Source of the DNA: Odontesthes bonariensis
Lineage: Eukaryota > Chordata > Actinopteri > Atheriniformes > Atherinopsidae
DNA length: 64,000 nucleotides
Assembly: GCF_027942865.1 (NCBI RefSeq)
Contig: NC_134520.1
Location: forward strand, 5,963,501-6,027,500
Direction: 5' to 3'
The notes below the pieces were generated by a model that did no database searches, was not told the origin of the DNA, and saw only the letters and a program-made list of their open reading frames with translations. Position 1 is the stretch's first letter. Each line of letters begins with the position of its first letter. The translations under genes and the position numbers were made by a program. Below are positions 17,701 through 29,610 of this stretch, piece after piece.

Positions 17701-20700
17701 TTGAACTAATTTGATCAGGTCTGTGACCAGCCAGCACTCACCAACTGTCTGAGTTGTGCAGCGCACAAGTGAATTTTCCAGCCTTGTGCTCTGCACGCCA
17801 CGCCTCTCTGATTGGCCATATCCTGTAAGGTGCCCTTCTTCTCCTCTGAGAGAGAAACAGAATTTGTATTTGAAAGTGACCCTTGTTTTATAAATTACAT
17901 GCATTTGCCTGAACAGAATAAGAGTCTCACCTTTTACCCGAATGTCGCTGTACCTCTGGAAGTGGTGATAAGCAGCCTTCCAAGGGTTGCGATAGTGACG
18001 CAGGAGGGTAACGGGTGGGCGGGGCCGGACCGGCACATATCGCACTCCTTCTTCATCTTCAAGACAAAAGAAAGTTTTAAAAAAAAAAGTCATACAGCTG
18101 ACAAAACATGTCACTGTGTGACTGCAGCAATGGATGGAAAAACCTACCAACATATTCCCTTGGTGGAGATTCCCGTCTTTCTGCCCTGCCAGTGATGGGC
18201 CTTCCCGGGGTCTTCTCCTCATCTGTGCTGTTGGTTTCAACCATTTCACTCTCCTCATTTGAGATAACATGCTGCTGTTTGCGAGGCTTCTTCCTCGGGG
18301 ATGCCCCAGGGATCAGATCTCCCGTCGCAGAGGCGTTTAGTGTGGAAGCCTGGGTGGTGAGGGCCGGTGCTGATGACAGACTTGCATTGGAATCTGTGGG
18401 AATGCATGCACTGTTTATTCATGATTCATCAATTTGTCCACATCAGGTCACTGAGAACACACTGACAACCATGATCCCCACCTGGCTGGGAGGTGTCCAT
18501 TGTCTCAATCTCCTGCTTGATTTTCAAATCTGAGCAGGTGGAACTAGCAGCACATGCTGCAGTGCTACTGGCTGCAGGCTGAGTGGGGGAAGCAACAGCG
18601 TTGGCCATTGAAGCAGGAACAGGAGGGGTCACAGCCATGGCTGCAGGCAGGGATGAGAGAACAGTGGAGGGCTGGGAGGGAGGCACAGGGCCTGGTGTGG
18701 CGAGCATGGTGGGGATGGCTTGGGCCAGGTGTTGATGGTTTGAAGCCACAGCCTGCTGCTCTCCTCCCTGAGCAGGCAATGCTTCTACTGTAGCCATGAC
18801 TGGAGGGGCCACTGCCATGTGCACTTCAGCCTTGGGTTTTACACTGAGAAAGGAAATAAAAGTTTCAGCTTCCAGATTAAATCAGAACAGGATGCGAGAA
18901 TGGCTGTGACACAAGCTCACCCTGCTGGCCTGGGAGATCCAGCTCCTCTTACACCACTCTCAATTCTGCCGGTGCTGGATTCACTGGGTTGGGCAGTGAT
19001 CAGGTTCTTACGAACACACCTGCAATTCAAAGACAATTTGGATAATTTATATAGAAACTCTTAACTGTTTGTTTTCATTAGCATCTGCACTACTGTTGTT
19101 GGAAATAGGAACTTGTTCGACCTGAACAGCTGCTGTTAGAATTCAAGCTTGGCAGTTTATGTTGACAAACATTTTCTATTCCTCCTGCGTTTTGGCCATA
19201 CTGTGCAATTAATTTCCCCAGGTCAGCATAATCATATAGTAATCTTTTAATTACAGCTTACATCTCATTAGCAAGCTGCTTTTCAGCAATTCTGCAAATA
19301 GTAGTCATTAAATTAAAATGCATGTGTTGTTAAGAAAATTAGCTAAGTTAGTCTGCTACAGGCAGACCTAATGGGAAGATGACAGAGTTTAACAAGAAGG
19401 AAGTGGTACACTGCTTTGTGTGTCAAACTCACGCTTCATTAGCAGGCTTCTTGCGGAGGATGCTGGGTCGAGGCGAGGAAACCAGCGTTGGAGCCCCTCC
19501 TACTCCTCCCTGGGTGTGGGCCTGCACCATGGTGGCTACTGGCTGCGTCGTGCTGAATGTGCTGCTAATGGGGCTCGCTACAAATCCATCAGCCAACACA
19601 ACTCCTGAATTGAACAAAACACGCATTGTCAACCCAAACGCAGATACATATGACCAACAACGTGCTGTCTTCCGTGGTTCTGTAATTACCAGGTTTTGCT
19701 TCAGACTGCGTTTGTTGCTGCTGCTGCTGAGTGACTATTGGTGTCTGTTGTATTCCTTGTGTGGCGATTGGCGCAGATGTATGCAGGCCCTGAACTCCTA
19801 TCTGTGCAGGCTGTATGCCCTGCGCAGCAATCGGGGGCGTCTGGATCCCCTGGGTGCTGATTTGAGCAGAAGGAAGACCAATCCGATCCACAGCCATCAG
19901 CTGCATGTGGTTTAGGTGGACGGTAGTAGCCACGCCCACTCCAGCCTGAGCGGGCAGTGCTGAACTCGGAGCTTGAGGGGTCACTTAGAAAAGAAAAGTA
20001 AAGTTTAAAATAAAATCTTAATTCTATTAGCTTCAAAAATATTTGCCAAAATGACAATTTGTCACACCATTCACTACAATGATTGGCAGCCATAAATGGC
20101 TTGACAGTGCTTACCTGGATACTGACGGATGGTGGAGACAGAGCTGCTGATGGGGGTGTAAGTGTGGGTCAGAGGGTATGATGACGAATATGCCGGCAAA
20201 AAATACTGGAACTGAACTGGTACAGAAGGCCTTAAAGGGATTGAAGATTAATACGAGGTCAGCATCTGAATAAAGTAGGATCATTACTATAATTTGTTGT
20301 AAATTCTATACTGGAAATTGATGCTTTTCTGAAAAAAATGTTCTCTGAATCATAAGAAACGCATCATAACCCACATACTCTCAGTAGGCCACAACCGCAG
20401 GATGGACCACCATTAAATTTTCATGTGGACAATAAATCTGGATTATTTCTAACAAATTTGGCAATTCTCTGATTTTTCAAATAGTCCAATCATGAGGTCA
20501 CACTTCTAAGTCATCAAATCACCTTAAATTCAGATGGCGAAACCTAAAATAACTGACACAAAGGGTTAACTGAGGCATCTCCAAGTGCAACTTAGCAGGC
20601 AACCCGTATTTTACAACTCATATGATTTTCACTAAATATTTTTAAGATAATGAAATAAAAAGTTATAGTGAATTCAAATGTGAAGAAAAGCTCATTTTAA

Positions 20701-23700
20701 ACTGACTTAGATTATAGAATTCTTCAAAAATGAGAAAATATAATCATATGTATTTTATTGAATAACATAAAACCAGCTAAACGAATCAAACTAATTTTTT
20801 GGTCTCACCTGTTATCATTTCTGGCTTCCATGGTGACGGGGTTAGGAGAGGACCTGTGGCCTGGGATGGGGATGAGGTTGGCTCTCTCTCCTGGGTATTC
20901 AGGCTGAACGCGGGATGAAGAGTGGGCGATAGGCTGAGGGACCACTTTAGCTGCAAATAACAACATGCAATGGTTACAAGAAATGGTGTCCTATGCAGAA
21001 TGGTAAAGATTAAGGTCTAGCTCCAGTTTTGAGAGTGAGAAAAAACAAAGGGCCAACTTACCAACAGGGATAGCAGAGGTGGTCACTGCCGTGGCATGAG
21101 AAGAGTGTGACGCCATTGCCATGGTGACAATAGTGCTACTGGTCATTTGGGTATGTGGCACAGTGCCTAAACATAAGTGGGGAAAACAAACAGAGCTATT
21201 ACTGCAAAATGCCCAACCTGTGTTGAAGTTTTTGGATGCTGAAATTGTGTGACCTGAGGCAGAATTAATAAACAAAAAGCCAATACCTATTGTGGTGGTT
21301 GATGGCACAGTGTTTGTGGCAACAATCGGTGCCACAGTTGCTGCAACTACTGGTGTCACAGTACTAAAGATAGGCTTCTGTTTGGAACAAGAACAGATGG
21401 ATTGTTTAGTCATCTATCAAACTACTAACTAATATTTTCACATAACAAAGCAGTAACCTGTGCCATGGTGTGCGGAGGCTGTGGCTTTTGAGCTCCAATT
21501 GCAGGGTGTGATGGCAGAGTGATCCGTGTGGCAGTGTCACGGGATGCCTGAGGCCTCTGAATGCTGACAGTCGCAGGTGGGGGGTGAATAGTCAGCGCTG
21601 GACGCCTAAAAGAGTCAAAACGCAAATGACTGAAGTTGCAGCAAAATGTATACAGAATAAGAGTTCAGAACACAATCTCCTTTTCCTTAGAGAAGTGTTT
21701 GGTCCAAAAGTATCTCTTCTCAACTTTTAAAGAAGTCACACAGATAAAATAGCTTGATGCTGACATTGGCCACTTACCCATGCGCAACCTCAGAGTGAGT
21801 GACTGTTGGACTGATAACTGGAGACTGAGTTCTACTTGCAGAAATAGGGGCCACCACAGTTGGAAGCACAGCTGTTGAGGTTGTTACAGCAGGGCGGGAC
21901 TGTGGACAGAAGAGTATAACAATATGAGAAAATAAAAAGCTTCAACATTTACAGTTCTTTAACATTTAAGTACAATGAAGCACCTGAATAGTCTGGTGGA
22001 TGATGTGCTGCACTGTGGGCTGGCCAGGACCTGCACTTGCTCCGGTGGCTGGCCGCAAGACTGTTTTGGAGCTGGACATAACAGCTGCTGCAGCAGCCCC
22101 TGCAACACATAGAATATACTGATCTAGCGAAATGCTCTGCAACGAGCGAGGTGGACACAGAACACTGTTTTAAGGACAAGCAAATCAATAGCGGCACACT
22201 CATTTTATAACAGTATTCATACCTCGAGGTAAATGTGATGTGAAGGTCTGGGGAGGTACTGCAGGGGCCCCAAGTTGCCCCCTAATGATCTGAATGTTGG
22301 CTGGCATCAGGTGGTGCAAGTTGCTGGAGTGACCCTGAGACAACATGTTAGCAGTAGGTCTTTTATGACCAGTCAAAAGAAGACAACATACATTAAGAGG
22401 TGATGTACAGTGCACTCACCTGCTGCCCACTGATGGTTGCTACGGGGATAGAGGGAGTGGTGGCTATACTACTCTCAATCGTGACAGTAATGTGGCTTGG
22501 AACCTTGGAAGGTATGGGTATATGAGCCTGGTTGGAAGCTGGTGCTGGAGCAATTAGACGACTTGGCATTGGTGACTTTAGGACAGCCTGAAAAACAGAA
22601 AACAAAACAACCACAGATTTTAAAAAAAGAAAGAAAAGAAAAAACGTGAAAAGGCCTCCTCGTGCCTTTAAAGGGATAATCCGGAGTAAAATGCACTTTA
22701 GATCAATTTACAGGATGATTGGGAGTACATACGTTGAGTTGACATCAAAATCATGTCATTCGGATGTGTTTTGAGAATTTCGATTTGACCGTTTTTAGCC
22801 AAAAGTCGTTAGCCTGGAAGTGAGAGGGGCATATCATTTCGCCGCTACAAAACGCTATTTTTATACCTCTTCTACAGCTCCAAACAGCATAACACTTACG
22901 TGGTAGTGAGTAGAGGGTCCCTAAAGCCAAACCGAAGTGTCCCGAGGTCTTCATGTGGTCGGATAGAGAGTCCAGAATGAATTTAATCAAGCCAGTACCT
23001 GCTCTTCTCTGCTGCTCAATCAGAGCCTCTTCCGTCAACAGGAGGCTACGTCACGTGAGTCCGTAGGAGTTGATTGCCGAGTGTGGAGTAACACGCTCTG
23101 GAAATTCACAATTTCGTTGCCGTTTTTTTTACCAACATAGTCCAGTATTTCTTTCGAAAGTGAAATGAAGTTGTATGCAACAGCAAAGCCTAGCTTACTA
23201 ACAGGTTGAAATTTTGAAATGTCACGTGACGTGATGTCTCGCGTGAGGTAGCCTCCTGTTGACGGAAGAGGCTCTGATTGAGCAGCAGAGAAGAGCAGGT
23301 ACTGGCTTAATTAAATTCATTCTGGACTATCCGACCACATGAAGACCTCGGAACACTTCGGTTTGGCTTTTGGGACCCTCTCCTCACTACCACGTAAGTG
23401 TTATGTTGTTTGGAGCTGTAGAAGAGGTATAAAAATAGCGTTTTGTAGCGGCGAAATGATATGCCCCTCTCACTTCCAGGCTAACGACTTTTGGCTAAAA
23501 ACGGTCAAATCGAAATTCTCAAAACACATCAGAATGACATGATTTTGATGTCAACTCAACGTATGTACTCCCAATCATCCCGTAAATTGATCTAAAGTGC
23601 ATTTTACTCCGGATTATCCCTTTAAGTCATAATAAGCCTGAGGTAGTGCTCACATCACATTAGGCTTGAGGGCTAAAAGCATGCAAACAAAACTTTTTAA

Positions 23701-23789
23701 AACAATTTTAAAGGTACAGGTTATTAGTGCAAATTATTTGTTCTAGCGCATCACAATAACTGGATCAGCTGGAGATTCTAAAATTACCA

Positions 23790-23827
<38 letters not shown>

Positions 23828-24349
23828 TAAAATCACACATAGAGCTTCTAGAAAATATGAAAAGAGAAGCATTTAGGGATTTTCACCTTCATCTGCCCCT
23901 CGGTGAGGACTGCAGGCTGACCCTGTGGGAGGTGGACAGACGTGGCAGGTACAGTCACCTGTGTGCCAGGCTGTATGGACACAGTTTGGGGAGCAGCTTG
24001 TGCCTGCCCATGCGTCTGTACTTGGGGGTAAGGTCTGACTACCATGGTCTCCTGTTTCTCATCCCTGAATGCCAAGGTTCCCCCACCCCCCGTAGGCAGA
24101 TGATCCTGTTGACCATGGTCAGCTTCACGATTGCTGTCTCCATCTGCACCAGCTGACGGAAAGGAAGTTAGATTACACATGATCTTGTTCCTCTTACATC
24201 GAGTATCCTGTGAGCAACTGGAATGACAGAAGGTTACCTGAAGCGTTTGATGGCTGGTTGACAGGTACCAGGTTTGCTGCAGCAGGGATCTGAGGTGCTC
24301 CCCCGCTAGAAGCAGCCAAACCGTGACGGGGGAATTGCTGTGAGCTCAT
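11762..24349 (-). CDS. sap130: Sin3A-associated protein 130 (SAP130), complete, 1057 aa
   Basis: Twenty coding exons join in phase: 24349-24238, 24152-23887, 22587-22420, 22334-22223, 22099-21984, 21899-21778, 21605-21458, 21377-21287, 21166-21062, 20950-20809, 20230-20115, 19983-19690, 19604-19433, 19019-18921, 18843-18482, 18393-18148, 18056-17931, 17845-17742, 14060-13947 and 11920-11762 (3174 nt with stop). The protein starts MSSQQFPRHGLAASSGGAPQ. It has the SAP130 low-complexity Ser/Thr/Pro/Gln middle with repeated TQGIQ-type units and a short Gln run. A PRKKPRKQ basic stretch (about residue 840) is a likely nuclear signal, and IKQE is a possible sumoylation site. The conserved C-terminal part (about 890-1057) contains RYVPVRPRPPVTLLRHYRNP and ends in LLNKNGTVKK...LKRKERA. 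SAP130 is a nuclear subunit of the Sin3A-HDAC co-repressor. Length is close to the mammalian protein, and no frame break was found. Confidence 0.95.
12063..12175. repeat. Fish retroelement tail fragment (CAGAAT)n
   Basis: In the last sap130 intron, three AATCAG units are followed by AAAAGGTTTTATTGCCAAGT and GAGGAATTTGGCCTGGT. This is a widespread fish retroelement end sequence I recognise from the pattern. It is short and carries no coding potential. Confidence 0.55.
15173..15577. mobile_element. 405-bp MITE with TA target site, in sap130 intron
   Basis: The ends are TATTGAGAATGAGGAGT and its exact reverse complement, so there is a 17-base perfect inverted repeat including a TA at each edge; TA may be the target duplication, as in Tc1/mariner-type MITEs. 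A second inverted pair, GCCATGTTGGCAGGA (15222-15236) and its complement (15530-15544), lies just inside. The open frame across the middle is short and lysine/arginine-rich and is not recognisable as a transposase. Confidence 0.75.
16118..17681 (+). mobile_element. Full-length Tc1-like transposon with inactivated transposase
   Basis: TA dinucleotides (16116-16117, 17682-17683) bound inverted ends CACTACCATTCAAAAGTT and, on the other strand, CACTACCGTTAAAATTTTGG. The transposase starts at 16532 with MARKRELSCETRQSILVLRN and a helix-turn-helix region. It then breaks into at least three frames: WTDVSKFEVFGSHRRTFVRR (first catalytic Asp, near 16972), LQQDNDPKH (second Asp, near 17237) and QSPDLNPIEQL (catalytic Glu, near 17329). 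Frameshifts near 16837 and 17055-17148 and a stop at 17387 make it non-functional. It lies in the long sap130 intron 14061-17741, in the opposite orientation to the gene. Confidence 0.92.
22672..23621. mobile_element. 950-bp fold-back element with ~385-bp arms, TTAA-flanked
   Basis: The left arm (22672 to about 23057) is nearly the reverse complement of the right arm (about 23238-23621), leaving a loop of roughly 180 bases. The ends are AGGGATAATCCGGAGT and its complement, flanked by TTAA at 22668-22671 and 23622-23625. The matching open frames on opposite strands in the two arms are copies of one another, not two genes. TTAA targets fit piggyBac or Kolobok superfamilies. The element sits in the sap130 intron between exons 23887 and 22587. 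Confidence 0.9.
23789..23825. repeat. (TA)n microsatellite
   Basis: About 16 perfect TA units lie in the sap130 intron, between the fold-back element and the exon at 23887. Confidence 0.95.
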
Positions 24350-24922
24350 TTTTAACTGTTTCGGACCTAAAATTGTGTTAAAACATGTACATTAATTCCA
24401 GGGATTGACAAAACAACAAATCTCCAGTGAGGCTAAATTAAACAAAAGATAGTACTTGTATTAAACATGTAAAGCCCACCAAAATGACTCTCAGCTGACT
24501 GCATGGGGACACAACATGCTTAACGCAGAGCTGCGGAATAAGATCGTTACCGGCAAAGAAAGAAACAAGGGGCCAGTCGCAAATCAAATTGTGTTGATGA
24601 AAATAAATATTTACATATATATAGTTGCACTGACATAGGGGGGAGAGACTACGTTTTATGCACCTCTTTAAGACGTAATACAGTGAATATTTTACAAAAC
24701 TCCTCGACAGTACTGTATCAAAGCTTGTGAAACATTAAGTTAACTTGCAAGTACAGAAACCGCTTTATGGCTCCCCACATCAAAACTAGCACACCCGATC
24801 TCAGTCCTGGCAAATAATGTTCACAGTGGTCACTAGTTTTTGTTCCGTAGCCTCAAATCTAAAAGGCTACCTTGTTGGCTAGCTGTCTTTGCTAGCAGCA
24901 AGCTAATGTTACAGTCGCTAAC

Positions 24923-25060
24923 CTGAAGCCGCCTGCTTTTCATTTTGTAGTCTCAACTTTCTAAAGAGCACAACTGCCCAGAATTCGTACGACTAAACAA
25001 ACATGTTTCTGGATATCTTCAGTTATTACCGTATCTCTAAAAAAAACTAGTCAATGGTCG
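24923..25060 (-). other. sap130: sap130 non-coding first exon with short upstream ORF
   Basis: A minus-strand donor (GGCTTCAG then GTTAGC) at 24923 would splice to the acceptor before 24366. The joined leader contains an ATG at 24943-24941 opening MKSRRLQVRNS, with its stop two bases before the sap130 start. The exon's 5' limit is uncertain. Confidence 0.6.
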
Positions 25061-25215
25061 CTCTGTGGATTACAATTTTTTCCATTCGTCTTTTCTTTTT
25101 TCCAACATGTAAGCCGGAAGAAAGCTCAGAAAAAACCGGAGCCATTGCTTATTTCCGCCAATCAGAGAAGGCACAGCCAGACTGATGACCAATCACAGCT
25201 TTGGAAATGCTCTGG
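25061..25215 (-). promoter_or_regulatory. sap130: sap130 proximal promoter: ETS-type site and two CCAAT boxes
   Basis: Upstream of the non-coding exon lie a GCCGGAAG ETS-type site (about 25112) and two plus-strand CCAATCA boxes (near 25159 and 25191). A GCCAT core that could bind YY1 is also present (25140). No TATA box is apparent. This fits a housekeeping-type promoter; function is inferred from position and motifs only. Confidence 0.5.
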
Positions 25216-26230
25216 CCAACCCAGAGTTGTTGCTGAACCAACCCCGAGCCGTTGGCTCTGAACCAGCATAGACCTGCACCAGGGGAGGGGAGAAGCTCGA
25301 TGGACCGCTGCGAATTGCAAACAGCACGATCACATGGTCAACTGAGAGGCAGTACTCGAAAAAACCACCTACTATTGGCTCATTTATTACCAGCTGACCA
25401 CTGCGTAGTTTTTACGTTACATTCTTACAAAAATGATCAATAGCGTGGAAGAAGCCAAACTTTATTAGCCTGGCTGACGCGTCCACATCTCAAGAGGCTG
25501 CCTTTGCAGTGTTGAATGAAATCGCGCGCAAAGCAGCATGGGAATTCCCAGGCTAAAACTTTATAGCATTTTATAATACATTTAAACAGTACATCCTTTC
25601 AATCAAGAACTCAAAGAAACCCAAATCCATAGAACTATCGAAACATGTTCCTCATTGAAGATAATTGATGAACCCTAACCCCCCCTGGCAGCTCAAAGCA
25701 TACTCTCTCTTCTTCTTCTTTCCTCTCTTTCTACTTTCTTATTGCCTATATATTGATATAAGCACTTGTATATTGAGAATTCACGTTTTGTATTGCAATG
25801 TAGATTGTTGTTGTTGTAACGTGGTTTTCAATAAAGAAAAAAAAAGATCAATAGCGTTAGAATACTCTCATTCTTTACAACAAAGTATGAAAAAGCTTTA
25901 TTTTCAATTGATATAAAAAATATTGTATAAAAATAATAGTTACAGATAAACACTTTCATAACAGTGCTTTCCTATTTAGTGTTATTTTGTTTGAGATGGT
26001 TTCCTCTACACTGAAATAGTATTTTATGTTTGTTATCTTTGACTGAATTATAGTGTTGAAGCAACATCATTGCCTTACAGTATGTGTAGACTGGTTAAAG
26101 ATTCATCTCTGGCCTCTATATAGGGGTTATGTGGTAGTTAAAGGAAGTTCAAGGAAAATTTATTCAAGAGAATACCACGTTTAAGAAAATCTTCACAATG
26201 TGTTAAGTTATAAAACCTTCTAAAAGTCCT
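25216..26230. other. Intergenic, with a probable LINE 3' tail near 25.67-25.85 kb
   Basis: Most of this is unremarkable. A polypyrimidine-rich stretch followed by GTGGTTTTCAATAAAGAAAA (about 25827-25846) resembles the 3' end of a retroposed LINE or transcript. No coding exon was recognised. Confidence 0.35.
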
Positions 26231-26234
26231 TTAA

Positions 26235-26797
26235 AGGTAGGGTAGGAGATCCTGGATTTTGAGTCCAGCGAAGCTGCATTTTGAAAATACACAGGTCAAA
26301 AGTCCCAACCCTTTTCTTCAGATTCCCCCCGAAGCCACGCCTCTAGAGTACATGAATGCGCAATGCTTGTTCACGAGCACGAAGGTGCACGAGCGCTGTT
26401 CTGACAGCAAGCATCGATCGTTGCCGTATTTAGTATTTAGTATATGCTAACTATATGTTTAATAATGCTAGGTGCTAGCCAAGCTGGCTCTAGTTTAGCT
26501 TCCTGCCAAGCTTCTGGGCACGCGTATTTCGTTCACGAAGAAGGGTACGCGCACAGGGGGAAGGAGGGGGAGGGAGGAGCAGATTGCAGTTTGATAGACG
26601 CATCAGAATCCAATCATCGTTAACGGTCCGTTCAGTATGATTGGATACTGTTTTTCCTGGATTGTTCATTCTAGAGGCCACTAAAACTTTTCATTTTTGT
26701 GTCAAAACTTTTAATTAATTGGTTGCAATGGGGGTGTGAAGAGGATTTCAAGCAATATGTAAAAAAATGCTCCAGAAAAAGAACCCCTACCCCACCT
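26235..26797. mobile_element. 563-bp TTAA-flanked MITE, family B copy 1
   Basis: The ends AGGTAGGGTAGGAGATC and (right side) CCCCTACCCCACCT are imperfect inverted repeats directly inside TTAA at 26231-26234 and 26798-26801. The interior shares GAAAATACACA near the left end, CCACGCCT, and AAAATGCTCCAGAAAA near the right end with the element at 51838-52201, showing a common family. No transposase is encoded. Confidence 0.85.
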
Positions 26798-26801
26798 TTA
26801 A

Positions 26802-27974
26802 TGCAATTTTAGGCCTTTACTACACCCTGTGTAGTTTACAGAGTCATCCTAATCAACACTGTAGATCTGTCTAAAATAGATTACTGAACTTGTTTAATGG
26901 CATTTGTATTTGTATAAATTTAATGACTCCTTTTGCTACTGATCAAAACACTATAGTGAATAGTGAAAATGATCAGGTGACCATTGCCTTGCAGGTCCCT
27001 CAAGAGGCTGTGACTTTCCTGAAAATAGAATTACCTTAAATGTTGCAACTGTGTTCCAATCTGAACCTTTAGTGCGTTCTCCTCCAGGAAAATATGATCT
27101 GCCCTCCTCTGGTTGACTTGCCCTGATCTCAATCAATCCAAATTTTATTGCCCTAACCCTAACCCTAACCAATCCAACTCCTCTTGCCTAAATCACTGAC
27201 CAATAGGAAGAATCACCTCTATGAATAATAAGCTTTCCCTGGGCACTCTGGCAAAATGCAGTTTTGCAAAAGGACTTTCTAGTGCACCAGTGACTACGAT
27301 TCCTACACTAAAACACTAGAGGGCATAAGCCAACCATAAAAATGTCTTGGAACCAAATGATTTTTGTCTACAGGTCAAGTAAGAGCAGAATGATGGCTCA
27401 TGCTGTGGCCTGTATTCTGTATTCCTCTGTACAAGCAAGCAACAGATCTCTCACTTGTTTGTACAGAAGGATATCTAAGCGGTAGGGCTGAGCAATGTTG
27501 AAGAGGATCTCATCAGTGGAGGTTGATGCGCTGATGCAAATGCATCATGTCACTATATAATCAATATCACAAGATCATACTTTGTTATCATGTGAAAATC
27601 TGTCATTATGGACGGTATGGTTTAAGATTAATACGCCTCCTAAAGCCACTTAGCTCTTGAATTGTCACCTGTATAACCGGCTTTATGTTCAGAGGTACCA
27701 TTGTGTGTGCTCAACTTTATAGCTGTAAAAAACACCTCAGAAGTACTTTCCGTAAGTAACATGTAAATCTCAGAGAGGAAATATCCATTGGCTTTTGAAA
27801 CAATAAGTGGACATGGTGTCTAGTTTCGAGCAGATATGATTTCTGTTAACTTCCCTAAGAGACACTGCCTTTAAGTTACAATCACAATATTAATCTTTGT
27901 CATTTTAACTTGTGGCCCAAGTGATGAAAATTCATTCAAGTCCTTCAAGCTAAATGTCACTTAAATATTAAAAC
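26802..27974. other. Intergenic; short interstitial telomere-like repeat at 27152-27170
   Basis: No gene was recognised. Three CCCTAA units occur at about 27152-27170 next to TTTTATTG. It is too short to imply a former chromosome end. The rest is AT-rich without clear repeats. Confidence 0.4.
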
Positions 27975-29610
27975 AAATCTTTTTTTCAGTCTATTGATAA
28001 GTGTATTACATCATTTATATGGGCACGTAAAATTCCCAAAATACAGAAAACATTTCTTCAAAAACATCGCTCTGATGGAGGCTTGGGATTGCCAAATTTG
28101 CAAATATATTATTGGGCGGCTAATGGCCAGAAAATACTATACTGGTATCAGTCATCAGATTATGTCTGGTGTGAAGCTGAAAATAATTCATGCCTTTCAA
28201 CATCGCTCCCAGCATTAATAACCTCCAGAGTACCACTATCCATTTCATCATATTTTTCAAATCCTGTAGTGACTCATACTTTACGTATTTGGCATCAATT
28301 TAGAAAATATATGGGTCTATCTCAGTTTTCCATACAGGCGCCCATTTGCCATAATCAGGCATTTATTCCAGCTAACATAGATGCAACCTTCTTGAGATGG
28401 AAAAGACAAGGCCTTGTCAGGTTTAAAGATTTTTATAAGGAAGGGGTTTTTGCAAGTTTCAATGACCTTTGTGTAATATTTAATCTTAACAATTCAGACT
28501 ATTTTAGGTATTTACAAATTCGCCACTTTATTTCTACTGATACACCAAACTTTCCAAATGAACCAGAGTCTACTGTTTTGGATGATATGTTTGCACTTTA
28601 TCCTGATCTAAAGGGCCTCATTTCTAGAATTCACTCTATAATCACCTCACAAGGGGAGAATATTCATGATAAGTTGAAAGTTAAGTGGGATAATGAAATG
28701 GGAGAGGCAATTCCAGATAGTATATGGGAGGAGGCTGTGCGTAGGGTGAATGGGACTACATCCTGTGCACGTTTAGCCTTAATCCAGTTTAAAATCTTAC
28801 ACAGGTTGCATTACTCTAAAGCTAGACTGGCAAAGATATTTGACAACGTGGATGAAAATTGTAGTAGATGCCATAGTGCCCCTGGAACTTTAACACATAT
28901 GTTTTGGTCATGTCCATCCTTGAACTCATTTTGGTTTGGAGTCTATAAAACAATATCTGAAGTAATAGGAATAGAATGTCAGCCTAATATGTATACCTCA
29001 ATTTTCGGAACCATGCCACTTGATAGTATAAGTATCTCTAGGTTCTAAGATATAATAGCATTTTCAACGTTGATAGCTAGAAGACAAATTCTTTTACACT
29101 GGAAATCTTCCTGCCCACCAAAATTATCTGTATGGATGTCTGATCTAATGTTGTATCTAAAATTAGAAAAGATAAAATACACATTAAGAGGGTCCAATGA
29201 CCGTTTTTATGATATTTGGAACACATTAATAAAATATTTTGAAAAGCTCAAGACACTTCCTGAGAGCCCCTAAGAGTAAAGCATCTTCTGATGGCCAAGA
29301 CCTACAGATATCAAACATATAAATCGTGTAAGCCTTTTTTTTTCTTTTTTGTATGGTAGGAATGTGTGTACATATATGCATATACATTGTTATTGTTGTT
29401 TTGTTACTCTCTGATGGTTTTCTTTTTATTTGTCATGATAATTATTATTTTTTGTTTCCACTTTTCTGGTGTAAGATGCATATGTGTATATTAATGACTC
29501 AGTAACGGGTGTAATTTGAAATGTATAAAAGAACAAAAATCTGTATCTTAAGCCAAGAATGTAACTCTGTTTTGTGTTTAATAAAAAGAGATTTAAAAAA
29601 ATAAATATTA
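27975..29610 (+). mobile_element. 5'-truncated L1/Tx1-type LINE, C-terminal ORF2 and 3' end
   Basis: A frame through 28083-29048 encodes GLPNLQIYYWAANGQKILYW, a long helical segment, and the cysteine knuckle CSRCHSAPGTLTHMFWSC (about 28861-28914). This is the classic C-terminus of L1/Tx1 ORF2. A stop at 29046-29048 and a shift are followed by coding-like remnant, including ARRQILLHWKSSCPPKLSVW (about 29073-29132). The element ends in AATAAAAAGAGATTTAAAAA near 29580-29600. The reverse transcriptase and endonuclease parts are absent, as expected for 5' truncation on insertion. Confidence 0.88.

Noticed and set aside
19379..19915. 178-codon plus-strand frame as an antisense gene
   Set aside because: It overlaps sap130 coding exons 19690-19983 and 19433-19604 on the other strand, whose in-phase splicing explains the open reading.
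22751..23542. Two near-identical small proteins on opposite strands
   Set aside because: They are the two arms of one inverted-repeat element. A faint THAP-like CPSHF..NDF string is too short to support a zinc finger.
28083..29048. 321-codon frame, the longest in the window, as a host gene
   Set aside because: Its sequence and C-terminal cysteine knuckle are those of L1/Tx1 ORF2, and a LINE-type 3' end follows.
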